Source of the DNA: Anaerolineae bacterium
GTDB taxonomy: Bacteria > Chloroflexota > Anaerolineae > Anaerolineales > UBA4823
Length of the DNA stretch: 64,000 nt
Assembly: GCA_003327455.1 (NCBI GenBank)
Contig: QOQU01000007.1
Span: 62,001 to 126,000 of the forward strand
Direction of reading: 5' to 3'
Of the stretch, positions 53,170 to 61,905 are shown piece by piece (position 1 is the first letter of the stretch; each line of letters begins with the position of its first letter). Both the position numbers and the translations under genes were made by a program. Below the pieces are notes generated by a model that saw only the letters and a list, made by a program, of their open reading frames with translations, was not told the origin of the DNA and made no database searches.

Positions 53170-53344
53170 AAGCGATCCAGGTCAGGGGGAGGGATGCATC
53201 CTAAAGGCCTGAAGCTGCAATGGGAATTTTTTGAAAGTAATTACTTCTTCGCAGAGCCTTCGACTACTCAGCCTGTTCATCTGTCTGGTTCCCCCTTCCT
53301 CTTTTCAAGCCAGCCATCTATGCAACGCTTTAGCCATACGTCGA

Positions 53345-53485
53345 TCACTCTCTTTGGAGCAGCCATTCCGCAATCGAACGGACTTGAACCCCAACCCCGT
53401 CCATCTCAAAATCGTCCTCGCTGCTCTCCGTCAGCAATAGAATGCTTCCAGGACTGAGAATACGCATTGCCTTGATTTGGGCCAT
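53345..53485 (-). pseudogene. 46-codon open frame, possible gene fragment
   Basis: From ATG 53485 the frame encodes a plausible protein end (MAQIKAMRILSPGSILLLTE... AEWLLQRE) with normal codon use but no ribosome binding site. It lies in the gene-poor stretch 53170-53789 next to another gene relic on the same strand. It may be a separate decayed gene or simply an open frame. Confidence 0.3.
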
Positions 53486-53618
53486 AGATCAGCGCGCCCA
53501 CTAGAAGTTTTCATTCATAATGAAATGAAACTTGACATTATCTTCTTTGTCAATGAAAAGTTAGATCTTATTCCTCATGCTTGCGTTGGATGGAATTGGA
53601 AGATTTCGATTTGCTGGT

Positions 53619-53717
53619 GGCTGTTACGCGAGGATACCGCTTCCCTTTCTCCGCCGGGACGATGGCTTCCAGCGTGAGGGTATGCTCAATCCAATCGCCG
53701 AAGTCGAAGACATTCAT
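53619..53717 (-). pseudogene. Relic of a plasmid pRiA4b ORF-3-like gene
   Basis: A short stretch of the minus strand encodes [20 protein letters not shown] followed by [13 protein letters not shown]. This matches from memory the conserved core of the pRiA4b ORF-3-like family (YDFGDxWEHxI...LPxExGxxYPxCxxG). The flanking codons do not match the family: the N-terminal part is replaced by sequence antisense to the lipA start, and the C-terminal CPPED-type region is replaced by a Ser/Lys-rich run and a stop at 53568. This looks like a broken remnant of a gene often found with mobile elements. Confidence 0.6.
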
Positions 53718-53789
53718 AAGGGATCGCAAATTGCCGTTTTTTACGGTAAAATAACCCCAAACATCTCTGATTTGCACTGGAAAAAGAAC

Positions 53790-54752
53790 ATGCCATTTAC
53801 ACCAACGCGGGATCGGATCAATCCGCAAACTCAGAACACCACGCCACAGCGCCGTCCAGATTGGATTCGAGTGCGTGCCCCCAGCGGCGAAACTTACGAA
53901 TGGTTACAGGGCTTAATGCGCAGCAAAGCCCTGCACACCGTCTGCGAAGAAGCCATGTGTCCCAACCTGGGCGAGTGCTGGGGGGCTGGCACCGCCACTT
54001 TTTTGATGATGGGTGACATTTGCACGCGCAGTTGTGGCTTCTGCGATATCAAGCGTGGGCGACCACAAGCCCTGGATTGGTTGGAACCAGAGCGAATCGC
54101 TCAAGCCGTAAAGGCGATGAAGCTCAAACATGCTGTGATCACCAGCGTCAATCGCGATGACCGTCCAGATGGCGGCGCACCGATTTTCGCCATGGTTATC
54201 CGTCGCATTCGGCAGGTCTTTCCAGGTTGTTCGATTGAAGTATTAATTCCGGACTTTAAAGGCAGCCTCGAAGCCCTTAAGATCGTCATGGACGCCCGCC
54301 CAGAAATCCTCAATCACAACGTTGAGACGGTGCCGCGCCTGTTCAAACTCGTTCAACCTCAAGATCGCTACGAGTGGGCAGCCGCTACGTTGAGCAACGC
54401 TAAAAAACTCGACCCTCAGGTTCTGACCAAATCGGGGATCATGGTAGGGTTAGGTGAGACAATGGAGGAGGTCAAAGCGGTGATGCGCGATCAGCGCTCC
54501 TGGGGCGTGGACATCCTGACCATCGGTCAATATTTGCAACCCAGCAAGAAACACTTACCGATCGCCCGCTATTACACGCCAGAAGAGTTTGTCGAGTTGA
54601 AGCAATATGGGTTAAACATCGGCTTTAAGTGGGTGGAAAGCGCCCCGCTGGTGCGATCATCCTATCATGCCGCCGAACAGGTGCGCGCTTTGAGCGTCAT
54701 CCATCGCCAGTTGTACGGTGAAATCGATTCTTCTCAAACGGCATCCAAATAG
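53790..54752 (+). CDS. lipA: Lipoyl synthase
   Basis: The 320-aa radical SAM enzyme has both cluster motifs: [12 protein letters not shown] (auxiliary cluster) and CTRSCGFC (radical SAM cluster), plus [13 protein letters not shown] with the C-terminal serine ligand. It inserts two sulfur atoms into octanoyl groups on lipoyl domains. I chose ATG 53790; the frame is open about 70 codons further upstream but that part overlaps a gene relic and is not like LipA. No lipB or lplA is next to it. A likely client is the E2 protein at 16890. Confidence 0.96.
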   Translation: MPFTPTRDRINPQTQNTTPQRRPDWIRVRAPSGETYEWLQGLMRSKALHTVCEEAMCPNLGECWGAGTATFLMMGDICTRSCGFCDIKRGRPQALDWLEPERIAQAVKAMKLKHAVITSVNRDDRPDGGAPIFAMVIRRIRQVFPGCSIEVLIPDFKGSLEALKIVMDARPEILNHNVETVPRLFKLVQPQDRYEWAAATLSNAKKLDPQVLTKSGIMVGLGETMEEVKAVMRDQRSWGVDILTIGQYLQPSKKHLPIARYYTPEEFVELKQYGLNIGFKWVESAPLVRSSYHAAEQVRALSVIHRQLYGEIDSSQTASK

Positions 54753-54817
54753 GACTTTTGAGGTTTCCCGCCTTAGCCACGTTCTCCTGTGCGCTAACGG
54801 TTCAGAAAACCATCCTG

Positions 54818-56827
54818 TCAATCTTCAGGGCAGGGCAATGGCGCATCTCTGGGCACATACCAACGGATCGTTGCCGTACGCAATAATTTCTTTGGTTCGT
54901 AATAGCACAGGATAGGGGTAGCAATTTCATCTACCCAATAATCGTTTTCATCGCCAAAGTGAGCGCTAGTACCTTTTTTGCGTAATCTCAATGGGTCGCT
55001 GATGATCAGCGAGAAGCGCTGAGAGCGAATATCCTCATGGAAACGATCGAGATAGGCTTGATTATGCGCCATCGCCATCATGATGAGCCAAACCTTTTCA
55101 TAGTCATACGCTATCTCAAGGGAGCGGGGCTCTCCAAAAGTCAACAACTGTCGTTCGGTGAGGAACAGCACTTCACCTTGTCGACTGGCAGACTGGATAG
55201 CCTGTTCGAGCAGTTGTAAATCGCTTTCGACTTCACTGCGTGAATATAACAGTCGAGGAGAACCGCTGCTCAGCGCAGATAGGAGCAACTCAACGCAGAG
55301 CCACCCCAACAAAATCTGCCTGCCGACCGTTTTCGGGCTGGAAATTCGGGTCTCGGTCGAAACTTCATGGATCGGTTTCTCGCCGTTGACTTTTCCAAAA
55401 AACAGAGCTGCTGAGAGAAGCCAGAGCAGCACCCAATAAGCATCCAGATTATGGAGATTATTCCCACCGCCGATTTTCGCGCTGACCACAATCCCACCGG
55501 CAAACAGAACGATCAGCATCACAAGTATCGCCAGCCAGCGCCAAAAACCCAGTTGCAGATTGACGTTTTTTACCCACCAGAAAATCCAGATCAGCAAGGG
55601 TAAAGAGACAACGATCGCGGTAGGTAAGATACCGGTTGGGAAAGTTGGGTTTGGCAGAAGGCGATACCATAAAATCTTTGAAGTAAAGATATAACCATAG
55701 GTATGCGGTTCAGCGCCAGAAAGCAAAATATAAACTCCCTGGCTTATTGCTGCAATCAAGCTACCGAACAATCCCCAAAGAATCGGTAGGGCAAAATATC
55801 TATGGAAGGGTTGGTCGCCTTTCGGTTTTTCCAGCAGATAAAACAAAGTTGCAATTAATGCTGGCATCGGAAACCAATTGATACGGCTCAAACCGCTCCA
55901 CACCGATGCGATGGCAAGGATCAGGAAAATCCTCAGAGAATTTTGCTTTTCCCAAAAATTGCGCCCTAACCCAATGCAGACCAACCAGACAACCAACTGA
56001 AGCTGAAAATAGACCGGCGCAAAGAGCAGCCAGAGAACCGTTACACTCAGAAATACCCAGCGTTGCAGACTATGCCCGATTTCCAGTCGGCGCGCTATCC
56101 CATCCGCAGTCAGAACCGCAATCCCCATCCAGAGCAATGCCTGCCAGAGACGGTGAAACCACAGTGGAAGAGTTGGAAACATAAACGGGAGGGCCTGCAG
56201 AAGGGCACGACTGGCATCATAGGGAGGCAAGGGAATTCGTTGGCCGTAAAGGCTTTCCGAAAAGAAGAGCGAGGCATAATAAAAACGGGTCGTTTCCGAC
56301 CAATACAGGGAAAAGGGATAATCGGTGACATCGGCGAGAAAAACGCTCAGGCGCAGGACGGCAGCCGTGAGAAGTAAGGCGGCTAAGCCAAGTTGGCGCC
56401 AGCCAACGTTGCTCAGCCAGGCTCTCAAAATCAGAATTGTTAAGCCGGCATAAGCCAGGTAGAGCGGCAGCCGCCGCAGAAGTGAAGAAAAATACCAGCT
56501 ATAATCCCCTGCCATCCAGAAAGAAAATGTAACATAAAGGATAGCGAGTAAAAACAGATTCTTTCTACCCGCCCCATGAAGCCGCCTGCTCAGCCTCTCA
56601 CCAAGATCGAGTAAAGCGATCCCTCCTTTTGAGGTAAAACTAACTGTCAGTAACCCACCTGCAACCAGGCAGATACCCAGCAGCGCAATCCCGCCTGCAA
56701 GTAAGCGCGGGGAATAGCGTAAACTGCCATCTTGCCAGGCTGGCAACCAAAGCACCCCAACCAGCCATACTCCCAGGAGAAAACTGATAAATAACCCTGA
56801 TCGCCAGCGAAAGAGGGTGTTCATCAT
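54818..56827 (-). CDS. Large polytopic membrane protein of unknown function
   Basis: The 669-aa protein has around 14 hydrophobic helices spread over residues 10-500 and a soluble C-terminal part of about 160 residues (LLEQAIQSASRQGEVLFLTERQ... ending PRDAPLPCPED). The order, with a WSETTRFYYASLFFSESLYG loop after the middle helices, recalls GT-C-type glycosyltransferases or O-antigen-ligase-like proteins, but the catalytic DD/DE motif is not clear. It follows the M24 peptidase gene by 3 nt and converges with lipA. I cannot assign a function. Confidence 0.7.
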   Translation of the reverse strand: MMNTLFRWRSGLFISFLLGVWLVGVLWLPAWQDGSLRYSPRLLAGGIALLGICLVAGGLLTVSFTSKGGIALLDLGERLSRRLHGAGRKNLFLLAILYVTFSFWMAGDYSWYFSSLLRRLPLYLAYAGLTILILRAWLSNVGWRQLGLAALLLTAAVLRLSVFLADVTDYPFSLYWSETTRFYYASLFFSESLYGQRIPLPPYDASRALLQALPFMFPTLPLWFHRLWQALLWMGIAVLTADGIARRLEIGHSLQRWVFLSVTVLWLLFAPVYFQLQLVVWLVCIGLGRNFWEKQNSLRIFLILAIASVWSGLSRINWFPMPALIATLFYLLEKPKGDQPFHRYFALPILWGLFGSLIAAISQGVYILLSGAEPHTYGYIFTSKILWYRLLPNPTFPTGILPTAIVVSLPLLIWIFWWVKNVNLQLGFWRWLAILVMLIVLFAGGIVVSAKIGGGNNLHNLDAYWVLLWLLSAALFFGKVNGEKPIHEVSTETRISSPKTVGRQILLGWLCVELLLSALSSGSPRLLYSRSEVESDLQLLEQAIQSASRQGEVLFLTERQLLTFGEPRSLEIAYDYEKVWLIMMAMAHNQAYLDRFHEDIRSQRFSLIISDPLRLRKKGTSAHFGDENDYWVDEIATPILCYYEPKKLLRTATIRWYVPRDAPLPCPED

Positions 56828-56830
56828 CTG

Positions 56831-58021
56831 CTACATACAAATTAATTCCACTTGTGGGCGGGAAAGAAATTCTGCACCCTCCGGGGTAACCACAACGTCC
56901 TCTTCGAGTCCGATATAGCCCCTGCCGGGTACCATCAACCCCGGCTCAATCGTGTACACCTGTCCTACATCCAAAGGTTTCCTGGGTGAATCGCCGTAAC
57001 GTTCCCAGAGGGGTCCGAGCATGCCGCCGCCATCGTGTGCCCGCCGGCCGAGTTGGTGACCCGTGCCATACATATATTCTTCGTAGCCAGCCTGGGTGAC
57101 TGTCTGGCGGGCAATTGCATCTACCTCATATCCCAACACGCCGGGTTTCATCGCCTGGGCAGCTTTCTGAATCGCCTCGACAATCACCTCAAAGCCGCGT
57201 TGCACTTCCGCAGGTGGTTGGGTTTCACCTTCAGCGAGGAAATAGACAACGCGCTGAATGTCGGAACAAAAACCGTCTTTCCGTACGCCAAAGTCAAAGT
57301 GCACCAGATGACCACGCTGGACGCGCAACCCGGTCGGTCCGCTATGTCCCACCGGCGAATCGGGACCGGCGTTGACAGCCGGACAATTTTCTGCCGACCA
57401 GGCTAACCCTACCCCACGCGCGGCTGCTCGCTTCTGCATAAACAGCGCAATTTCCTGCTCGCTCTGCCCCGGTTGCAAGAAGTTGAAAGTCTCAACGAAG
57501 ATCTCTTCGGTCGTTTCAACCGCGGCCCGGATGCGGGCGATTTCTCCTTCCGTTTTGCGCCCTACGAGAGCGTGGATGATGTCTTCGGAAGAGATCAAAC
57601 GACTGATGTAAGGGGTATCGCCCAAAATGTCCAGCAGGTGCTGGTGCATGCCATACGTCAAGCCATCTGCCAGAGGGTCACTCAAAGAGGTGTTGATGGC
57701 GATCTGGTGTGGATCGAGGGTAGCGATGAGTTCCCGCAATACTGGTCGGATGCTTTGATGGTAGGGAATCACCTGAGTATAGGCTCCCAGGCGTTGGACA
57801 GCTTCAGCCTCGTAATGCCCGACAACAGCAATGCGTTCCCCACCACGACAGATCAGCAGTGCACTGTGCCAGGTGAGGTCGCCATCGCCGTAGATCAGCG
57901 GCAGGATTGGATCGGCAGCCAGCATCGTTTCGCGCACAAAGGTCAGCCAGAGGTCGACCTCTTTTTCCTGCAGGATTTTTACTGCCTGGGCTACTTTTTC
58001 GGGCACCAAATCAGACACCAT
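56831..58021 (-). CDS. M24-family metallopeptidase (Xaa-Pro aminopeptidase-like), second copy
   Basis: The 396-aa protein keeps the M24 metal ligands: Asp in VHFDFGVRKDGFCSDIQR (two), His in GTGHQLGRRAHDG, and Glu in YTIEPGLM and GLEEDVVV. The N-terminal creatinase-like domain is present. It is only distantly related to the M24 enzyme at 10577, which sits in the LacI regulon. ATG 58021 has GGAGG five bases upstream and overlaps the exonuclease gene by 11 nt. Probably a peptidase acting on Xaa-Pro bonds, but small-molecule activity is possible. Confidence 0.88.
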   Translation of the reverse strand: MVSDLVPEKVAQAVKILQEKEVDLWLTFVRETMLAADPILPLIYGDGDLTWHSALLICRGGERIAVVGHYEAEAVQRLGAYTQVIPYHQSIRPVLRELIATLDPHQIAINTSLSDPLADGLTYGMHQHLLDILGDTPYISRLISSEDIIHALVGRKTEGEIARIRAAVETTEEIFVETFNFLQPGQSEQEIALFMQKRAAARGVGLAWSAENCPAVNAGPDSPVGHSGPTGLRVQRGHLVHFDFGVRKDGFCSDIQRVVYFLAEGETQPPAEVQRGFEVIVEAIQKAAQAMKPGVLGYEVDAIARQTVTQAGYEEYMYGTGHQLGRRAHDGGGMLGPLWERYGDSPRKPLDVGQVYTIEPGLMVPGRGYIGLEEDVVVTPEGAEFLSRPQVELICM

Positions 58022-58844
58022 CATCGCCTCCATTGGATAGAATTTTCATGCGGTCAAGGCGAAAAGAACGCTCTTCACCGCGTAGATGACAATAGGCAAC
58101 CACATATACGATCCCGGACCCGCTCAGGATTTGGGTAGGACGGATACGACGGCGGGTGAGATTGCCACTGCCGTCCTGATAGAGAATCTCGATGTCAGAT
58201 TGCGTATCGAGAGCCTGTCGCAGGAGAGGAGGCAGGTCGAAGCCGCTCGCCGGTCCAAAATCCGGTTTCCTGGGCGCCTGCCAGGGAACAGATGCGGAAA
58301 GATCGCTTTGTGCGCTTAACTGCTGTTGAAAATAACGAAAGACGCGGTAGGTAGTCAGAGCGTCGCCAAGGGCACGATGGGCATCTTGAACCACAATGCC
58401 CAGGGCGTTGGCGACCGCGCTGAGACTGTTGGAGGCAAAATGAAAGTATTTACGGGCGAGTTGCAGGGTGTCGATGATCTGATAGGGCTGCCATGAGCGC
58501 CCTAAACGGGTAAGTTCACTTTGTAAAAATCCTAAATCAAAGGGGGCATTGTGGCACACAACGACCTGACCATGCAGGCGTCGAACGACTTCATCGGCGA
58601 TCTCGGCAAAGGTTGGTTGATTGCGCAATATCTCATCACTTAAACCGTTTACAGCAGCCGCGCCCGCAGAGATGGGTCTGAGAGGGTTGACCAGAGAAGT
58701 ATAGGTTTCGAGGATTTGATCACCCTGGGCAACCACAATGCCAACTTCACACACCCGATCGCCCGCGTAAGGGTCTAGACCCGTCGTCTCAACGTCGAAG
58801 AACACCTGATAGGGCGCGTTTTCAGGGAAAAGATCGGTGGACAT
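58011..58844 (-). CDS. DnaQ-type DEDDh 3'-5' exonuclease fused to a WYL domain
   Basis: The 277-aa protein has an exonuclease domain (about residues 12-175: FFDVETTGLDP with Asp and Glu, VVCHNAPFDLGFL with Asp, and DAHRALGDALTTYRVF with His and Asp). A C-terminal segment (about 205-275, IEILYQDGSGNLTRRRIRP ending RGEERSFRLDRM) has the shape of a WYL domain. WYL domains bind ligands or nucleic acid and are usually on HTH regulators, so this fusion is unusual. I chose ATG 58844 over the GTG one codon earlier; no good ribosome binding site is present and the start lies within a repeat unit. Confidence 0.85.
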   Translation of the reverse strand: MSTDLFPENAPYQVFFDVETTGLDPYAGDRVCEVGIVVAQGDQILETYTSLVNPLRPISAGAAAVNGLSDEILRNQPTFAEIADEVVRRLHGQVVVCHNAPFDLGFLQSELTRLGRSWQPYQIIDTLQLARKYFHFASNSLSAVANALGIVVQDAHRALGDALTTYRVFRYFQQQLSAQSDLSASVPWQAPRKPDFGPASGFDLPPLLRQALDTQSDIEILYQDGSGNLTRRRIRPTQILSGSGIVYVVAYCHLRGEERSFRLDRMKILSNGGDDGV

Positions 58845-58880
58845 CACAGAGTTATTTTATCGGATAACACAAGTTAACTC
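58842..58880. repeat. Palindromic 39-bp direct repeat, copy 1
   Basis: This copy overlaps the exonuclease start. It holds the inverted arms GAGTTA and TAACTC around a 20-bp centre. Copy 2 at 58917 differs at only three positions. Confidence 0.85.
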
Positions 58881-58916
58881 AGCTACAATTAACGAATCGG
58901 CACAGTGAAATACCAA

Positions 58917-58955
58917 CATCACAGGGTTATTTTAACGGATAACACAAGTTAACCC
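58917..58955. repeat. Palindromic 39-bp direct repeat, copy 2
   Basis: Lies 75 bp from copy 1. Its arms are GGGTTA and TAACCC, so two of the three differences from copy 1 compensate each other and keep the arms complementary. Confidence 0.85.
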
Positions 58956-58982
58956 TTGCCGGTTATCGAGTTTTCGTAAGCT

Positions 58983-59027
58983 GTCAGCACCTGACACCCG
59001 CGTCAGGATGTGGCGTTCAGTGCTGAC
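58983..59027. repeat. Nested inverted repeat
   Basis: Outer arms GTCAGCAC and GTGCTGAC are perfect (8 bp). Inside, CTGAC and GTCAG form a second perfect stem around ACCCGC. It lies between the duplicated repeats and the end of ppnP and could act as a terminator or a REP-like element. Confidence 0.65.
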
Positions 59028-59090
59028 CATTCCCCTCAACTCATCAAATTTTTAGGGGCTCTGGTTAAATTTTTATCTGACGAATCCTAA

Positions 59091-59405
59091 CTACCCATAC
59101 GAACAACAATAATCAACGGGCACTTTTAATTTGAGCTTAAAGGAGGAATTTGCTGGCACTTCAAAGGACTGCCCTTCTTTAAAAGTCTGCCAGTTCTCCT
59201 GACCCGGTAACAGAACATCCATTTCTCCGCCGAGGATTTCCATCACCTCGCGGGCACCGGTGTTAAACTCGTAATCGCCTGGCAACATGAAGCCAAGCGT
59301 TTTGCGGCTGCCATCGGGAAAGAGAACCGTGCGACTGGTAACCTTACCCTCGAAATAAACATTGGCTTTTTTAACCACAGTGACGTTTTCAAATTGTTCA
59401 GACAT
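59091..59405 (-). CDS. ppnP: Pyrimidine/purine nucleoside phosphorylase
   Basis: This 104-aa cupin-like protein matches PpnP (DUF1255): [45 protein letters not shown] and the C-terminal PVDYCCSYG. It phosphorolyses nucleosides to base and ribose 1-phosphate. ATG 59405 follows GGAGG at five bases; an in-frame TTG seven codons upstream is less likely. Length is typical. It stands alone between the exonuclease repeats and the phosphatase-like gene. Confidence 0.93.
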   Translation of the reverse strand: MSEQFENVTVVKKANVYFEGKVTSRTVLFPDGSRKTLGFMLPGDYEFNTGAREVMEILGGEMDVLLPGQENWQTFKEGQSFEVPANSSFKLKLKVPVDYCCSYG

Positions 59406-59537
59406 TTTGCCCTCCAAAGAATTCAAGCAGAATCAGGGGAGATTTCCCCCGCAGAGGTTCACCATAGAACAAAAGAATGGTTAAGACCGATTCCGCATCG
59501 CGGTCCGCCGGGTCTGCGCTTTAATTATACCCTCAGC

Positions 59538-61514
59538 TCATTCTTCCCAAATAATTTCCGCCCAGTGGACGGGATGATCGGTTGCCGAATCGGGCGGTAG
59601 AAGGTAGGTCGCCCAGCGTGGTTTCAATGGCGCCGAGAGAAAGATATGATCGATGCGATTTCGACCGGACATATCAATTCCGTCCGGGCTAATTTTGGAG
59701 GGATACAGGCTTTCCCAAACATTGCTCAAGCGCGCTGCAATGACTTGATAGGCAGGATCATCATCTCGCAGGTTGTAATCCCCCAGCGCAATCACATACC
59801 GATGATCCCCAATCTGCTCAAGCAGGGCTTGGGCGAAGGCCATCATCGCTTCTTCTGATCCGTCCGGGTGGACATTGTAGATGATCAAACGCCTGCCGCC
59901 AACCTCGATTTCGGCTACAGCAGTGCCGATCTCATCCTGGTCGCTATAACTAAACACAACGTGCGGGTTTTGAAGAGGATACTTGGAAAGAATTGCGGTG
60001 CCATAGGTGCCGCTGATTGGTCCTGGCCCATAATAAGCATGGTAACCCAGCTTACCGGCAAAATAGCGCACCAGGTCGGCGTTGTTAAGCGAGACGCGCG
60101 CCGAATCAGACTCCTGCAAGGCAATAATATCGGCATCCACCTTCTGCATCAGAGCCAACTGACGTTGATAGGAACGTTCGCCAGCGCTGTCATTGGCTTG
60201 CTGGAGGTTATAGGTCATCACGATCAGCGCACCCGGGCGGGGTTCAAATTGGCGCACCTGCGTGGTGGCAAATGCCGCCCAGACACTGCTCCCTAAAAGG
60301 ACTACACCCAAAACCAGCCATTGTGGCGAAAGATCACCGCTCAAAGGGGTGGGAAGTCTCTTAAGGGTCGGTCGCTGAAAAGCAACGACGAGGGTCAAGA
60401 GGGCACTCATCAGGAAAAAAGGCAACCAGAATTTGTTGCGGAACCAGGGGCTAACCGGCTCAACATACCCCCAAACGTTGGTGAAGATTTGCATAAAGGC
60501 AAAGAGGATGAGCAGAAAAGCTCCTGACAACATTCCTGGAGCCAACTCTGCCGGCGAAAACGGCTTCGGCTTCCATTGCTCAACGATGACATAAATATCG
60601 AGGAAGACGACCGGGAAAAGCAAGAGCGTTAAGTAGTAGGGAATCTGTTGGAGCAAAGAGGCAGGTCCTACAACCAATGGCGGCGAATCGGGCGAGGGAG
60701 GGAATGCAATGCGGTTAATCAATAGGGTTGCTGTCAGGGCGATGGTAAAGAGAAGGTTCCAGAGGTAAACCAGCCTTGCAGATAGCTTACCAATCCACAC
60801 CGGACGGATAATCAAAATTGCCAGCCAGATAAAACACAAAAGGCCAACCAAGAACACCGTCAAACGATAATCGCTTTCCACCCAACGCGCCAACACAGAA
60901 GGCGCCGAAAAGGCAAAATAGACTAAAGCGAAAACCATCCAAATCCCCAGCAAGGATAGCGAAGTTTGCTTTGCCGAGGAGGCTTCGCGTTCTTGTTCTG
61001 GAAAATTTACTCTCAGCAAAGCTACTCCCAATCCAAGCCCTAAAATCCAGCCCAACCATGCCCCTTCCGGCTGGAATGAAATATCTATCCCATAACCGAG
61101 GGTGCGCAGGAGGACAGAGCTTGCAACCGCCAGAGCAAATCCCAAGGAAAGTGAACGCCCGTCTGGTCTTTCGTCCCTTATCTGAGTAAGAAGCATGAGG
61201 GGGAATAAGAGAAGCACAGCCGCAGCGCTAAGCCCTGAAGCAAATAGCCGCCCAGATGTGCTTAAGTAGGGAAGCAACCCTCGCCCAAGAAATACAACCC
61301 CAAAGAGCAGCCAGATCAATGCCCGCGGTGGTTTGTACTTGAACAAGAACAACAGGACAGGGGAGAACAAAAAAAGCAAGCCCAGCGCCTTTTCGTCCAG
61401 GGAAGTCTTTAACAGGTCAAGAATGTAGATTGATTCAACCAGGGTGCCAATGGAATGCAAGAGAAAAAGGATGAGCAGGGCAAAGATCAGCGCATAACGG
61501 TTGGCAGGTTTCAT
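59538..61514 (-). CDS. Membrane protein with C-terminal endonuclease/exonuclease/phosphatase domain
   Basis: The 658-aa protein has about 12 membrane helices in the first 410 residues and then an EEP domain. The catalytic residues can be read from MTYNLQQAN (Asn), IALQESDS (Glu), YNVHPDG (His), ALGDYNL (Asp and Asn), RIDHIFL and the final TDHPVHW (Asp-His). EEP enzymes cut phosphodiesters in DNA, inositol phosphates or sphingomyelin. A membrane-bound form facing outside could act on extracellular nucleic acid or lipids. ATG 61514 has AAGGAG before it. Confidence 0.88.
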   Translation of the reverse strand: MKPANRYALIFALLILFLLHSIGTLVESIYILDLLKTSLDEKALGLLFLFSPVLLFLFKYKPPRALIWLLFGVVFLGRGLLPYLSTSGRLFASGLSAAAVLLLFPLMLLTQIRDERPDGRSLSLGFALAVASSVLLRTLGYGIDISFQPEGAWLGWILGLGLGVALLRVNFPEQEREASSAKQTSLSLLGIWMVFALVYFAFSAPSVLARWVESDYRLTVFLVGLLCFIWLAILIIRPVWIGKLSARLVYLWNLLFTIALTATLLINRIAFPPSPDSPPLVVGPASLLQQIPYYLTLLLFPVVFLDIYVIVEQWKPKPFSPAELAPGMLSGAFLLILFAFMQIFTNVWGYVEPVSPWFRNKFWLPFFLMSALLTLVVAFQRPTLKRLPTPLSGDLSPQWLVLGVVLLGSSVWAAFATTQVRQFEPRPGALIVMTYNLQQANDSAGERSYQRQLALMQKVDADIIALQESDSARVSLNNADLVRYFAGKLGYHAYYGPGPISGTYGTAILSKYPLQNPHVVFSYSDQDEIGTAVAEIEVGGRRLIIYNVHPDGSEEAMMAFAQALLEQIGDHRYVIALGDYNLRDDDPAYQVIAARLSNVWESLYPSKISPDGIDMSGRNRIDHIFLSAPLKPRWATYLLPPDSATDHPVHWAEIIWEE

Positions 61515-61905
61515 CGGGTCTCCTTTCGCTATCTCAAGGTCAGGAGAAGGAGAATTGCATTCACAACGTTCAATACCTTCTCGGTCGTCTTTCCGCCACA
61601 CTTCGGCAGGCTTTGACAAGAAATTTACCCTCCTCCATCAGTCTTTGGCGAGCGAAGATCAATTCTTCCATAAACATTTAGAAGACACGCGCTCTAAGAA
61701 GAATCATACCATCGGAAGAGGGTTTTGGGAAGTTAAAGGAAGGTTGCTTTATCCCTTGCAGAGGTTACCACAATGTAGGGAGACCAGCCCGCTTTAATAA
61801 CAGCCGTGTGTTGCTAACCAGAAATCAACGGACTGCGGCAGGTAGCTCGCCGCAGTCCACCAGAATTGACAGGTCGTCGTTAGACTTCAGTAATCAATGA
61901 ATTTC
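61515..61905. other. Gene-free stretch between katG and the EEP gene
   Basis: Holds the hairpin at 61830-61858 and, on the minus strand, a TATGAT near 61705 that could be a -10 box for the EEP gene without a clear -35. I see no gene in it. Confidence 0.5.
61830..61858 (-). terminator. Terminator-like hairpin after katG
   Basis: GGACTGCGGC and GCCGCAGTCC form a perfect 10-bp stem with a 9-nt loop, about 47 nt beyond the katG stop. Only a short T-rich stretch follows on the minus strand. Confidence 0.75.

Noticed and set aside
53194-53457. 87-codon open frame on the plus strand after the response regulator
   Set aside because: Low-complexity composition, no ribosome binding site and no family resemblance.
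53577-53789. 70-residue N-terminal extension of lipoyl synthase
   Set aside because: It overlaps the pRiA4b-like relic in antisense and does not resemble LipA; the usual N-terminus begins near ATG 53790.
58645-58654. LacI operator half-site (CCGTTTACAG)
   Set aside because: It lies inside the exonuclease gene, lacks the second half-site and has no promoter next to it.
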